Positions 34,100 to 46,329 are shown, counted from the first letter of the stretch. The stretch is 64,000 nucleotides of DNA from Sepiola atlantica (GCA_963556195.1 OY744528.1:63357646-63421645), one strand, 5' to 3'. Program-made: numbers and translations. Notes: generated by a model not told the origin, from the sequence alone.

Positions 34100-35924
34100 C
34101 GTTTGGAGCTTTCTAAGAAGAAATAAACTGCATTTTACAATTGAACAGTTCGAACGCAAAGTGCGATAAAAAAAATCAGTTTCTTTTAAATTGCGATATT
34201 AACAATAAAAGGGCGAATATATCATATTTCAATTGAAAGCAAAACGAAAATTATTCCGGTTTTATGTAAAACATGATTTGGGAGTGTGGTCGAGTGTTGA
34301 AATGAAACACTTTTTCAAATGCTAGCTTCGTGATTTACAAAATGCCGTGTATCGCGTTTTCTTTTCGAACTCTTCAATTGATAAATGCTGAGCTATTTTT
34401 GTTGACAATCATTCAGTAATGTTAATGTTTTAATGGATAAGTTTGAGGCTGGCAAAAGATTTTACATAACTAGTTCAAATTCTTCTCCAACATATTTATT
34501 TTTGAGACACCTTGCATTCATTAAGCTATTCAGAATGTATTTACAATTTTATCGATATATAGGTTACGATTTCTTTTCTGAATGAAGTAAATACAAAAAT
34601 GTAAAAACGGATTATTTATGTGTCATTGGAAGTTTGAAATCTTTCATACAATAAAGCAGGTTATTAAATAATTGATTTGATCAAAATGTAAAAGTTACAT
34701 ATTCAGTCGTATTCATTCGTTCACAGTGAGTAGGCAGCTGCCATGCATATACGCTTTGTGCATAAAACAGAGGCGCACACTGTTCCTTGAGAGATAAAGA
34801 GAGAGAGAGAGAGACAGAGAGAGAGACAGAGATAGAGACAGAGAAAGAGAGTAAAACAGAGAGAGGGAGATAAAGATAAAGACGACTAGATAGTGTTTAT
34901 GATGATGCGTACTTCTACAGGATTTGAACACAACTTTTATTTTAAGCCTAACCTAACCCATAACGAACCCTAAACTAAATTAACTATAACCTAAGTTTAA
35001 AGCTTACTTCGGCAAAAGTCAGTTTGCTTCGGTTTAAATTATGTATAAGCACATGGTGGTGGTGGTGGTGATTGTGTAAAGTTCACGATAAAAATGATAA
35101 ATAAATTCAAATGATCACACAATTAATTGAAATACGATAACCATCGGTTGTAAACATAATAACCTTTTTATTTGGTGAAAAGATTGTATTTTGTGTCCGT
35201 GTGTGCAAACTTATTGCGGCAGTATGATAGCATTTGTGTGTATGAAAATTGTCTTTCGGGCTTGTTTCTTGTGAATGACAGTTTGTAAGGTGGACATATG
35301 TGTGTGTATTAACAGCAGTCGTAATAGTTTATAGGTAGCTGGTTTTGTGCTGACGATGCTTATGATGATATTTCGCTGTAATTTGTTTGATCTTGTGTAG
35401 CAATTTTATGTAGATGATGAACTGGTCAGTGCTGATGATTTATGCAAGTAGTATTTCTTAAGCTTAGCATGGTTGGTTGGTAGGAAATGATTGATTTACT
35501 CCAGAGTAGAGGCTGGCTGCTCCGTGGTCTGCCGATGACGATCTTATTTCCTCAGTTAGAGTTTGATTTGCGTTCAAGCTGAATGAATCTGTTAGCGGGA
35601 AATAGACAGGTTGCTTTGATATGGATATTGGTCATGTTGTTGTGTGTCCGTTTGTAATCTAGTATTTTCAATCCTTGTGATTGCGGTTAACCGTTGTTGT
35701 TATTACTTGTTGATACTGCTGATTTGCGCATGGTGCGAGCATGATGACCTATAGTAGAAATTTCCAAAAGAAGGTTATGGTTAATATTAATATCGTGTGT
35801 GTTTCGTTTGTAGAAATGTTACCTTTAACTCTGAAGTAGTGGTTTTCTGCCGGTGGCATTCTGGTTAATTTCGCTTGGCCTTTTATAGATGGACACATGC
35901 AACGTTTTCGAATATTTTTTCTGA
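34100..35924. other. Gene-less stretch with simple repeats
   Basis: It holds a (GA)n tract (34795-34872), a degenerate CCTAACC-rich patch near 34948-34975 and a (GGT)n run near 35053-35070. There is no coding or RNA gene signal. Confidence 0.5.
34795..34872. repeat. (GA)n microsatellite
   Basis: GAGAGA with ACAGAGAGA interruptions. Confidence 0.95.
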
Positions 35925-36352
35925 CCTTTTTTTATAACTTTGTTCACCCCCAAAAAGGCAAATTGTCATTGTAGACGTAAGGGGCTACTGAGAATAAGGG
36001 TAAAAGTTTTGGAAATCATCCTAAATTGGGACCTGTGGAGTGAGATGCTTGTTCACATTAGTTTTATATTTCTGCATGTTGGCACAGTCGGGGAAACAAA
36101 AGGCAGGAAGGGAGTTCCAAGGGCCGACAGCTCAAGGAAAGAAGCTATCGGAGTAGAAGGCTCTCTGGCATCTAGGTACCCCCACAGTGAATAGATGGGA
36201 TTTAGGTGATTGTCAAATTAATCGAGTGTATTTACGTCGAGGGAACCAAGAGTAGCCAGTTCATCGGAGCACATTCTGTTGAAGTACGTGTAAAACACGC
36301 ACAAAAATGTAACATTGCGGCGATGGGACAGGGACTGGAGCTTTGTTAATAG

Positions 36353-36583
36353 TTAGAGACCTATTAGATTAGCGACTTTTTTAAAGACTTTGTGTACGAG
36401 GGAGAGACTAGTAGATTCTGCACCAGCCCAGATGTGACAACAATATTCCATGCATGGACTGATGGTGGCTTTGTAGGAATATAGGATACTTTCAGGTGCG
36501 AGAGGGTTTCTAACTCGGTAGAGGGACCCCACTTTCTTTACAGCAGCCTTGGCAATATCTTCTACGTATTCGTTCCAATTCAT
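36353..36583 (-). pseudogene. LINE-A copy 5 reverse transcriptase, thumb/C-terminal part
   Basis: The peptide contains 'AKAAVKKVGSLYRVRN', 'SILYSYKATISPCMEYCCHIW' and 'KVFKKVANLIG', the conserved block after the palm in CR1/L2/Jockey-like reverse transcriptases. The next block (SHRRNV...FYKYF) is degraded at 36230-36330. Confidence 0.75.
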
Positions 36584-36643
36584 GTTACCAGTGAATTTTA
36601 GGTCGGGAGTTTTAACGTTTATGAAAATCAGGAACGATAAAGG

Positions 36644-36871
36644 TCATATTATGTTATGTTGTTTGGATATACGGCGATCAATAACCACCTGGGTCTTCAT
36701 TTTGGATAGGAAGGATGTAATTATATTAAGTATTTGTCCAGTAATACCATATAAATTAATTCTAATAAGTAAACCTTTATGCCAGAGCTTGTCAAAGGCT
36801 ATGGATATATCAACCACAACCGTCCTAGCTTCACCTGTCGTGTCCAGTGTACAGTATATGCGTTCAGACAT
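36644..36871 (-). pseudogene. LINE-A copy 5 reverse transcriptase, motif A region
   Basis: It reads 'SERIYCTLDTTGEARTVVV' and 'DISIAFDKLWHKGLL', motif A of the palm with its aspartate. The family normally has DISKAFD. The FADD motif that should follow (lower coordinates) is lost, consistent with an internal deletion relative to copy 4. Confidence 0.75.
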
Positions 36872-37796
36872 GACCGTTTGGATATCCGCAGTGGACCAAG
36901 CTTACCAAAGTCCATACTGATGGTCAGAAAGAGGTTTAGCATTACCGAAGTGCCGCACTATCGCTAGATGGATTAAGGATTCAAAGATGTTATCGGAGAG
37001 CGAGAGTAAAATGATGGGGCGATAATTCTGAGAGTCAGTTCTATTTCAAGAATTTATGAGGACTGGTTCCATAGAGGCAATTTTTAAGCTATCAGGCAAA
37101 TAAGATTCGGCAAAGTATTTATTGTAGAATTTGGAGAGGACAGAAGCCAGTTCAGCAGAGCATTTCTTTATTACTATTACTGGTATAAGATCCGGCCTAC
37201 ATGCGTTGGAGGTGTCAAGATTTTTATACGATGTCTCGCATATGAGATGGGCTTATCGTCAGGTCATCAATGTGGCTTCATCCGCAATGGGAAATTTGAG
37301 AGGGAGTGGTTTGCGGAGTCCAAAGTGGAGTTTAAGGTGAAACGCAGGGCAAGTAGTTCAGCCTCATCAGTTGCTGTGCAAACGACATCATTGTGATTTG
37401 ATAGCGGGGGAATTGTTGATTGCCTATTGTTCACCACCCTATTGAGGATTTTCTAGAAATCACGAGTACCTAGTTTTTGTGACTTAATGTATTTTCGAGT
37501 CATCTCTTCATAACTTCTCTTTGTTTCATCTATTACTGTCTTACGATGATTTCATGACACTATAAGGTGTTGTCTATTCGTAGACTTACGGGTAAAGAGT
37601 GGGACTTACTGTAGACTATTCGTATGGAAACATGTGTTTCAATGCCTGCGTTTACCTAATTTATTAACTCATGTACGCGCTAATCAGCAGGAAGAGAAAA
37701 CGTTCATTCCATGTTGCGTCTCTGATGTGATCTCTGAGTGATTCCCAATCAGCCCGCTTGTAGTATCTCGTCCTTTTGAGCAACGATTCGTCAGCT

Positions 37797-38042
37797 TGCA
37801 ATGTACATCACCGTGACTGGCTTGGATTCTCCAGCTATACAAGTGCAGCTGGTAAATCCACGTATAGTTCTTCTATAGCGCATTCCTTCTCACCGACTGT
37901 CCCTTTCCCGGCCCGCGTCCCTGATCGTGTGGACCTGCAAGCTTCACTTATCGACATGTTCTTTACCTCACTGCCCGAGGCTTGTGTGATAAATGCGCAT
38001 AGCCCGCTCGGGAATGTTGATCACCTTGTAGTAATTATTTAA
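37797..38042 (+). pseudogene. Inverted endonuclease segment of LINE-A copy 5
   Basis: The plus strand stays open from 'CNVHHRDWLGFSSYTSAAG' through 'IAHSFSPTVPFPARVPDRVD' to 'SPLGNVDHLVVII'. This is the best preserved endonuclease C-terminal half in the window, with the terminal GNxDH motif intact (GNVDH). Its orientation is opposite to the rest of the copy. Confidence 0.8.
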
Positions 38043-38290
38043 ACATTGCAATCCACAAATACATGCATATGTGCCTTCAAGTCAAGTGAGAGTGATCTAT
38101 CTATGCTTCCAGAGACAGTGTTAAGCAGGGTACAGTCCTGAGTTGAGAAAGAACGGTATAATAAATATAAGTAATTAACGCTGTGCTGTAAGTTTAATTT
38201 AAAACACATGTAGAGTTGATCATCTGATTCTAGCCTATATCCTCTAGTCAAGGGTAATGTGGTCCGAACAAGTACTCCTAGCCCGTGCAT
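38039..38290 (-). pseudogene. LINE-A copy 5 endonuclease, N-terminal part
   Basis: It reads 'MHGLGVLVRTTLPLTRGY', 'YLYLLYRSFSTQDCTLLNTV' and 'HMHVFVDCNV', the central strands of the APE-type nuclease up to the D-x-N motif (here D-C-N). It breaks off exactly where the inverted segment begins. Confidence 0.75.
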
Positions 38291-38739
38291 ATGTTTCCGA
38301 GTCTTTACGGTAGAGTAAGAGATATTCAGTCATGTAAAAATGGTGTGAGGAGATTGAAGATTGTGGGATTGTTTCACTTATAGCTAATCTACTCCTTAAG
38401 CAATTTTAGATTTTCTAATCCGGATATATTGTTCGAGACTCCAGCTCTAGAAAAGTTGTTGATCTGGACTAAAGAGGCCCTCCACCCCAACACTTTTCTG
38501 CCAAGACGTAATTAGTCAGTAGCACAGTTTTTTAACACGCGGATAGGTTGCTGCTTGCGTATGTGGTTACTCTAAGCATGTGCACTGTCAATTTGTGTAA
38601 GTTTTCGAACGTATAACATCTCAAATGCAATCAGACGCGACGAGAGTAGCATTTATTGACTGGGCACCTTTTCACATCAAGTTAATGACGTTGTGAGATA
38701 TTATCGTAGAGGATCAAGTCGTGAGTATTCCTAACGTGC

Positions 38740-39325
38740 TTTTAAGACCTTAATTTACAATGCCTCATTTGCTGATATAATAATCTATGTCTAACTTTGA
38801 AATACTGCTGCTATATCTGGGAAGGTGTCGCACAGAACACTCTTTCATGCGTTGACAGAATGAAAAACCGACTTCAAAATCTAGTAGGAGATGATCTCTT
38901 CTCTAAAATTAGTTAATCACAAAAGAGATGCTGCTAGCCAGTGTTTACTCTATCGTTACTTCCATGGAAGGTGCTCGACTGAGATCAAGTCTCTGATTCC
39001 TTAGTATTAGACATTCAAAGCAAGAACTCGCCTTTCTATCACAACGAAGAAATACTATCTGTTCTTCTCCCCATGTGCCGAGAATTAGATTGAATTCCCA
39101 TGGAATGGCCTTCTTTTGCTAGATCTTCCCACCTTTGAAACACATTCTAACGGGACTGATTCCCTGCTTATTACAACGTTCTCGTCTTCTGATAAATTGT
39201 CATGAGCCAACACAAAAGTAATCAAACGCATCCCATTCCATCTACCAATGTTCGTACTCCTATAGTGCTCTTCATCTTTTCGGTTGGCATTCATTGCTGT
39301 CTAATTAACCCTTATCGTCGTTAGA
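38740..39325 (+). mobile_element. LINE family B fragment
   Basis: Plus-strand readings in shifting frames give 'HRTLFHALT', 'KRDAASQCLLYRYFHGRCS' and 'KARTRLSITTKK', then an ending that matches the minus-strand open frame 39085-39294 in antisense. This is the reverse transcriptase C-terminus of LINE-B, collinear with 17.5-18.0 kb. Confidence 0.65.
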
Positions 39326-39479
39326 AAACAAATGTATTCAGATCCAGCGTACTTTAACGATCCAAGCTATTGTAAGACTACGCGGCCCGCTAGCTATTTG
39401 CCCAAAATATTGACTTGATAACTTACATAGATTATTCTCACTTAATGAATTTGATTCTCATATTTCAATCTTGTAACCA

Positions 39480-39910
39480 TTGAACTTGAAAACGACAATG
39501 TTGCAGTCAACTAGGAAGACGCCCAGTGGTATTGCATTTCACAAATGGGAAGTTCTTGAAAATAAACTTTGTTCATGGAAGTTCCATTTAATTTTAACTA
39601 CACAGAGGAAGAAATAGAAATTATTCACAGTAGTTGTAGCAGGACGGATATTCGCAGTGAGTCTTTTATAGCGGGACTAGAGATTAGAGCTTATTCGAGC
39701 ACCTACTATTCAACTAACAGTAGAGTAGAGAAAGACTAGCAAAGTCTCTTCTGTAAAAAAGGGGCTACAGGGAAGAGAAAAGATCATCCTCCTTTATATT
39801 TCGAAGTCGATTTCATACTCTGTCAAGGCAAGAAATGTGCCCTGAACGGCATACACAGATGTGCCAACAGTATCCAATCTTAGGACGTAGTTAACTCTTT
39901 TTGTACATTT
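39480..39910 (-). mobile_element. LINE family B fragment
   Basis: The minus strand reads 'RPKIGYCWHI', 'NRLRNIKEDDLFSSL', 'YRRDFASLSLLYC' and 'KWNFHEQSLFSRTSHL'. It lies tail to tail with the plus-strand LINE-B fragment at 38740-39325, about 155 bp apart. Confidence 0.7.
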
Positions 39911-40069
39911 CATACATTGTTTTCTTATTTTTACTTCGAGTTAATTATAGCTTTAATTAAACTTACAGATGCAAACCTTCTTATTACTTATAATTCGATT
40001 TATCAATTGATTTCGTAATTGTGACTTTATTCTCAGCTAAGCTATTGATACATAAAAAACGAAAATTTT

Positions 40070-40405
40070 TTACTGTATGTATGTTCATAAGATTTAAGGC
40101 AGTTTAATATGAACACAACATTCCGTTTGAAAATTTAAATATTTAAAACTGGCATTAAATTTGACAAATAGTCACTAGACACCAATTCAGCCAGATTCAT
40201 TGGATTTCAATTTTCTCTGAAGGTCCCTTCAAGTCCAGCCTTACATTTTAGACATTTTACAAATCAAAATCAGGTAATGGATTTTGATAAAACTTGAAAC
40301 AAGGATTCCAGAAATAAGGTTTACTAGCATTATATCTTGATTGTAATCATCGTAAGGGGACATTTAATTTTTCTGTCCGGAAGATATATTTTTCCTATCC
40401 TGGGA
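40070..40405 (+). repeat. Single-arm relative of the foldback element
   Basis: It shares with the left foldback arm (6450-6800) the blocks 'TTTAATATGAACACAA', 'AAATAGTCACTAGACACC' (compare 'ATCGTTAGTCACACA') and 'TTTTAGACATTTT'. With the right arm it shares 'CGTAAGGGGACAT' and 'CCTGGGACGAGTAT'. An (AT)n run follows immediately. Confidence 0.6.
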
Positions 40406-40408
40406 CGA

Positions 40409-40475
<67 letters not shown>
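40409..40475. repeat. (AT)n microsatellite
   Basis: Uninterrupted TA dinucleotides. Confidence 0.97.
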
Positions 40476-40479
<4 letters not shown>

Positions 40480-41480
40480 GAAATGTGACCCGTTGAATTA
40501 CCCATTTACCTCCGGTTACATTATTTGAATAAGGAAAAGTAAGTTTTCAAAGTCAGATAAGTAAACAAAATTGAAAAACAACATCAAAACTTAGTCTATT
40601 TCTGTTCAGTATATTTCATCCTTTTTTATTATCTTTCTTACCCTTTTCTCAGCTAAGAGTTACATAGTTATTACATAGCATTCTATTCATGATGGCCCAT
40701 CCAATCTAATGTTTTATAGCGAGCTTTATAAGTATTGACTTAAAAACAGTAAAAGAAATAGATAGCATATACAGTAAGAGCAGATACTTAAACAAAATAC
40801 AAGGAATGAAGGAATCGAGTAATATATCTTAATTAGATATATGCCGCTTGAGTGGTTACGTTCACACCAAGGATAATAATAACTTTTAAAATGATAGTTG
40901 TTATGTTGTTTTTTAAATATTTGAATGAAAAATAACAAATATTTTAGCCTGTATTTTTTGTGATCAAAATATATAATAAAAATCCTTAGGGAAACAAATG
41001 TTAATTAACTAAACTTTAGTATAACAATAGATGTCAAATATACAATTATTTCCTAATGAAAACGGATGGCAACTGCTTACATCAACCGTAATAATGTAAG
41101 TGAGCAAAATCGGTGTAATGAAGTGTGAAATAAGCAGCTTAATCAACCAGGATGTGTTGAGAAACATTAAGCTATTATCAGCACAATTGCAACTCTTAAT
41201 TGAGAAGAAAATAATTTTAACACATAATTTAGCAAATGTCTTTTAAACTTATAACATCTACGGTATAAGCTATAGTCAGCATGTGAACGATTCATCCACT
41301 GTGGAAAACAACTATGGAGCTAATATTCCAGTCAAAATGTGGCTGAACCTCAAACAAATTGCTAACAAACATTTTTAACTTGAATATTGAACATGTATAA
41401 CATCTTTTTCTAGATAAAAAAGTTTACCAAAATTAGCAATGCGGAAAAGGGTTAAACATCTTTAAAATCCAACTCAACAA
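40480..41480. other. Gene-less A/T-rich stretch
   Basis: I see no coding, RNA or repeat signal apart from low-complexity A/T-rich sequence. Confidence 0.5.
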
Positions 41481-41499
41481 TATAAAAATTTCGAGACAT

Positions 41500-41585
41500 A
41501 AAATTCCTGACATTTCCTGACAAGTATGTCCATTATTCCTGACAATTACTGACAAAAATAGACGTTTTTCCTGACAAAAAAACAG
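41500..41585. repeat. TTCCTGACA short tandem repeat
   Basis: TTCCTGACA or ATTCCTGACA recurs five to six times at irregular spacing. The surrounding 41433-41660 open frame is probably part of a non-coding dispersed repeat. Confidence 0.7.
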
Positions 41586-42434
41586 TATTAAATTAGAAAT
41601 AATAAAAAAAAATGTTTGCATGAAAACCCATACAGGACTCACCCCAAGCCACCTTGACATTTTCTTGGTGTTTTAAATTGTAATGATGGATAGCTATATG
41701 CTTAATAATAAACTAAGACCAGCCCCTGCCATTATTTTCATGTTTTTTTTAAATTTCTTATACAAATATGAATATAAAAACAGACCAAGTAGCTTTATTT
41801 AAGGCAACACTTGTAACATTAAATCACTGACATTTCATAACAATAGGTAAAACAATAGAATTTACAATAAAGGAATAGTCAGTTGGTCGAATGCTGGGGC
41901 AAGACTCTTGCATAACCACAACAGAACAAGTTCATGAACGGACCAAAGAACATTTCTTGTCAAGAACTAGTCAAAAGTAACTTCATCATCATCAAAATCT
42001 GACTGTGGTGAGTTGCTGCAGTGAAGGCTTTTGTAATTAGTAAACAGTAAATATCATGTTTCCTGCAACTGCATCATTCTGTAGTATACCCTGAAGTACA
42101 GCTACACCTGATTATAGCCAACAAATTTACAGGATCTACTCACAAATAGGTCTTGATTGGTTGTAATTTACCATCTGAAAGTTTCCATCCCTATTCATCA
42201 GGTTTTAGCTGGTTTCTACAGTTCAATTCCTGAATTTGGAAGTAAGCTCGAAGGCTGTGGAATTTCGTAGCTGCTCTTGTGGGTGGCAATGATTTAGCCT
42301 CAACATACTTTGAGCTTTTTGCAACCTTTTCCTTAAAGCGCCTCAGTCAGAGATGATTGATGTTTTCCCCATAATTACCATTGTACAAGCTCACTAAAGC
42401 CTTCTCCCCAGCTTCAATAACCTCTTCTGCACTG

Positions 42435-42752
42435 CTATCCTTGCAAAACACTTCCTTTTTTGTGTCTATTGTTCATCATCTTTCGAAATGATGCTGCCTT
42501 CCCAATTCCATAAATACTAGATGTAGAATCACAAAACAGTAGTGCATGGATGAAAAGAATGTTGGAACAGACAACATCTTCCCGAGATTTCCTTATCTCT
42601 TTGATGTTCCAGACTTTTAAACTTTTTGCACTATTCTTTGGTTGTAGCGTGAAGAAGATATTGTAACCATTATCTCTATTGACATGATAACATAGAAGGA
42701 TCAATAGGTCAGTGTCATCTGCTATCAAAATGGTTTCTCCTGCCTGTGTCAT
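42435..42752 (-). pseudogene. PIN/FEN-like acidic block of the unknown-family pseudogene
   Basis: This 105-residue open stretch holds 'ADDTDLLILLCYH' (residues 11-23) and 'HALLFCDSTSSIYGIGK' (69-85). The DTDLL and CDxTS motifs are the most conserved part of the family. Family members usually have E/GEDTDLL and GCDTTS, so both acidic positions survive here. A stop after 'GSVLQG' comes from a frameshift, and the family C-terminus can be followed in other frames down to 41967. Confidence 0.7.
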
Positions 42753-44822
42753 TTCTAGAAGTCTTCATAGTCAATACGTCAGCATCTCCATGAGCATGGA
42801 CTAATTTACAACCTGCTTCCTCCAACTCATTCCCTGCAAGTTGATGAAAAATTGTTTGTTTTATTGATTAGCTAGGAAAACATATTTTTCAATTTGAACA
42901 CCATTAAAGGGGCCAGTGACACATTAACACCAACAGAGCCAGCCCCCTTGCCCGGCGTCGGTGAGTCGCGTCTCTAATGGATGAACCACTTTCATACCCA
43001 TCAGAGACAATGCATGCTTTTCCATATCTAGTTGTGACATATCAGCGGTATTGGGCACATATCTCATCAAATGTGTGACCTTTTTGCCATATGAGGTGTT
43101 GAAGTAGTGCTCCACCATCTAAAAGATACTGTGGATGTGAAAACTGTGGACCTGATTGTACAGGGTAAGTCAGTTTTTATATTGTGTCAGCCAAAGCCGT
43201 TTTTATTGCGTTTCGCGGTAGTCCGAAAGAATCAATAAGTGCAGGTGGGTAACCACAAAGCTCATACTGGAAATGTTCTTGCTGCTGCTGAGTTGAGTGT
43301 TAATTGGTAGATAGACCACACAGTCTCTGTAATAGGAGTTGGTGATCAGTCTCAACTGCATCATCTTTGCTGAGTGAAACTTTGACCCAAGTGTAATTGC
43401 CTGATTGCTTCTTTTAAAAGTGTACTCGTGGACATTTTCTCCAACCAGTAAAGCTACAATTGCCTCTTCTATGGAGTTTGATCTGTCAACAGTCACCTTT
43501 TTGTCTCCAGGTACTTTACTTGAAATGCTGTGAATGTACGGATCTTCCATGAAACGGTCATATGTCTGGAGAAACACAAGGAGCTTCCATGTATCCCTCA
43601 CATCTCGCTCTATTCTTGCTCAAGTAGCCTTCTGATGCTGGTCACTAGTGCCATAATGAATGTCTGCTAATTCTTGCATTGTAAACTTGATTTCAGCGCA
43701 CGCTGGCAATGATAGCGTCCAAACCAATTGTTGAAATCGTCCATTCCTCTGCCATGAGTAAGACCTCCAGACGTCTTCATGCTTTTCATCAGCACCTGCT
43801 CAATAACCAGATCCGTCGAGAAGCCAGCTCAGTAGCGATCACTCCGTCTAATCACATGGAATCCTTCAGATAATTTCTGGTACACTTCAAGATGGCTTTT
43901 CGGCAGCCCCTCCATTTGCTGCAAGTACAAGTAGGCCGACTTTTTATATAGGATGTTTCCTGCTGAAGCGAATATTTGCAACGTCAACGTGCAATTCCCA
44001 ATTACCGGTGCGATCGTCCTTGATAAACAATTGCAGGATCTTCACCATATCAAGGTATTGAATCCACAATTTTGTTGTTCGCTGGTCAACCATCGCATAT
44101 TTCACATAGTCGATTCTCTGGGCAACCCTGGTCATAGACTTTAATAACAGAACATTATTCAATGTCTCAGTTCTATCAATCAGACAATACTAAAGCCCCT
44201 GAGATTCCTTCAGGTCTTCATTTTGAGGAAATGACACTTCTGCATCAGTGTTGAGTTGATCATCCTCAGTGACATGTGAAACTGGCAAATCATAGACTTT
44301 CACTAACAAAATAGCATTCAGAGAAGCATCAACTAAGAAGTGAGCACGAATGGCTCTTGCAATTGCTTTGCCATTAAGCATGTGCTTCACTGTGTTTTCA
44401 GCATACACAAGTTCAAAAAGGTCTTTGCAATTCAGAACCTGTCATCAAATTACCAATTGACCCCAGAAAGCTCATCTGTGTATGGCTCCCACCAAGTCGC
44501 AAGACAAATGATTTCACGGGGCTGGAACTAGGCTGTGACCTGACGATCATCATTGCTTTGCACCAAAGTGGTTGATCTTATGTTAGAATTGCTGTAATGT
44601 TGTATTTCCTGGCTGAATCACTAGTGTAACATAACATTGAGTAAACGCAGGTTAGGTTACCAGGGTTCATGTCGATCATTGGCAAGAAAAAAACTGTGAC
44701 TGGATTCTCAGGATATGCTCCCTTGTGCACTGACTGCATAAGGCTTGACCAGTGGAATCGACAACTTTCTTGTGCTGGAGCTCTTTAAATGTCACTGGTG
44801 GTTCGTTTTTGTGCTGCTGATC

Positions 44823-45509
44823 TTAGTACTTGATGTTGATCCTTCCAACCTTTATTATATCTTCGGAAAGGACCTGAATCCTTGGAACTAGTTTTGCTTT
44901 AACTTTCTCGGGCGTAAAATATGCTATGATGACCATAACGTAGAATGTGTTGAATCCATCAATACTCCTTACATTATGGTCCACATTATCAGCTACGAAC
45001 TGCACAAATTCAGTTTCAACAGAGGAGAGAGTTTCAGCGCCATGAACAAGAGCAGCACTTCCTTCGAATTTCTGTGTTTTCGAGTAAGATGAAGAGAAAC
45101 CATGCTTATTCAGAGTGTTAATTAAGAACCTCGATCTAAATTGGTCATGCATTTCCACTGCTAGACGAAACTGACAAGGTGCAAGGAGAACTCTGGGTCT
45201 AGCTGCCTGCATTAGCGCTTGACCAACTGATACTAGTTTCAAATCATTGTCTTTGCCTGCAAATATGTTCTTGAGAAAGATCAACAATGTTTTAGGAACA
45301 TATTCAAGAATCGTATTCTGTTGAAGATCATTCTTAGACGGGTAATATTCTGAACTTGTCTGGATACATTTAATGTCATTCTTGATAAGCTTGGCTGCCG
45401 TCTCTATGATTCTAATGACCTCTGATTCTGAATTGTCTGTTGAGCGAGTCTGTGCATAGAATTCATGGAAAATACATTTTGCTGTACTTATGTTTCCCAT
45501 TAATTTCAA
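44823..45509 (-). pseudogene. Longest intact segment (228 residues) of the unknown-family pseudogene
   Basis: It opens near 'STAKCIFHEFYAQTR' and includes an acidic helix ('SEVIRIIETAAKLIKNDIK'), a 'PKTLLIFLKNIF' block, then 'MQAARPRVLLAPCQFRL', 'RFLINTLNKHGFSSSY' and 'FVQFVADNVDHNVRSIDG'. The VDHNxxxxDGxxTFxxMxII motif is diagnostic of the family. Here one normally conserved histidine-glycine pair after TF reads tyrosine-valine. The ends are set by stop codons, not by true exon borders. Confidence 0.7.
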
Positions 45510-46329
45510 TCACAATGATTTTATCTTTTAAATTTTCGAACAATCGAGATGTCATGTATGAGAGACTGTATGGTTCAAAGCCAGTGTCCTCGAGGATATT
45601 CTGCCATTTTTCACAAGATCGACAATGGTGCGTTGCACCTAGTCATTTTGCTGCAAATATTTAGCAACTTCCAGAAATGCATGCTTTCTATCTGAATCCT
45701 ATGGTCTACTAAGGTTTTGTTTCTTAGAAGACTATGCAGAAGAAAATGCCTTAGGAATGTTTTTTATTGGAATCAAAGTTTGCAAAACATGTTCTGTGAT
45801 AACGTGCTTCTTCTGAAACAAGGTCAGCTACATAACCTATTCTACCTTTAACAGTGGATGGCCAGCCATTATTTTTTCGGACCTCCTCACAAACTTTTAA
45901 CACTCTGTCCTTGAAATCAATAGTTTCTACATGAGAAATATACACATCTTTCTATCAGACTTTTCTCCAGAACTACAAAAAAGACTGTTCCTTAAAGTTA
46001 AACACAGACAAAGAGCGCCTTGCACGGGATATTATTTCAACATAGGTGGACCTGTTTTTACGGTACATTACTATGTATTTTGGGTTGATCCAACGCTGTC
46101 TGCATTTCCTGTGAAGTATTGACCAATCTGAATTATGATCTTATCTCCACGTTGTTCAGAATCTCTATTAATGGAATCGATGCTATTCTGGCTGACGATG
46201 AATGTTTCTTCATTACTGGACAGGTCATTGTTGCAAATAGCACACTTGTCAACATCAATAATTATCAGTACTTCACTTTGGCCAACCTGAAATTAGAATT
46301 TGACAGAATATTAAGCTCCTGCAGTAATA

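Larger units (their letters stand above)
35925..38510 (-). mobile_element. LINE family A, copy 5, with internal inversion
   Basis: On the minus strand this copy runs from the 5' region (38380-38510) through the endonuclease start (38039-38290), linker, reverse transcriptase and 3' untranslated region (35925 onward). The segment 37795-38042 is inverted: there the endonuclease is read on the plus strand, while both flanks read on the minus strand. In the unrearranged order the pieces join without loss ('FVDCNV' to 'NVHHRDWLG' and 'DHLVVII' to 'ADESLL'). The reverse transcriptase has many stops. It is inactive. Confidence 0.8.
41967..46310 (-). pseudogene. Decayed, intronless member of a large invertebrate protein family of unknown function (PIN/FEN-like acidic motifs)
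   Basis: The minus strand preserves, in order: a zinc-type start 'KCAICNNDLSS' (46260-46225), 'EARYHRTCFANF' (45751-45945), 'ARPRVLLAPCQFRLAVEMH' and 'VADNVDHNVRSIDGFNTF' (44823-45509), 'MLNGKAIARAIRAHFLVDA' (44190-44408), a middle helical part (43203-44162), 'DGGALLQHL' and 'IVSDGYESGSSI' (about 42990-43110), 'HGDADV' (about 42780), 'ADDTDLLILLCYH' and 'FIHALLFCDSTSSIYGIGK' (42435-42752), and a cysteine-rich tail (CSC...CSCRKHDIYC, about 42030-42100) with a TGA inside it. At least six frameshifts or stops break it. I recognise the family as multi-copy in mollusc and cnidarian genomes, but I know no established function. The spaced acidic motifs resemble PIN/FEN nucleases (inference). Absence of introns over 4.3 kb suggests a retrocopy or a mobile gene. 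Confidence 0.7.

Noticed and set aside
34948..34975. CCTAACC/CCCTAAAC-rich patch resembling telomere repeat
   Set aside because: The units are irregular and few; no run of perfect TTAGGG-type hexamers.
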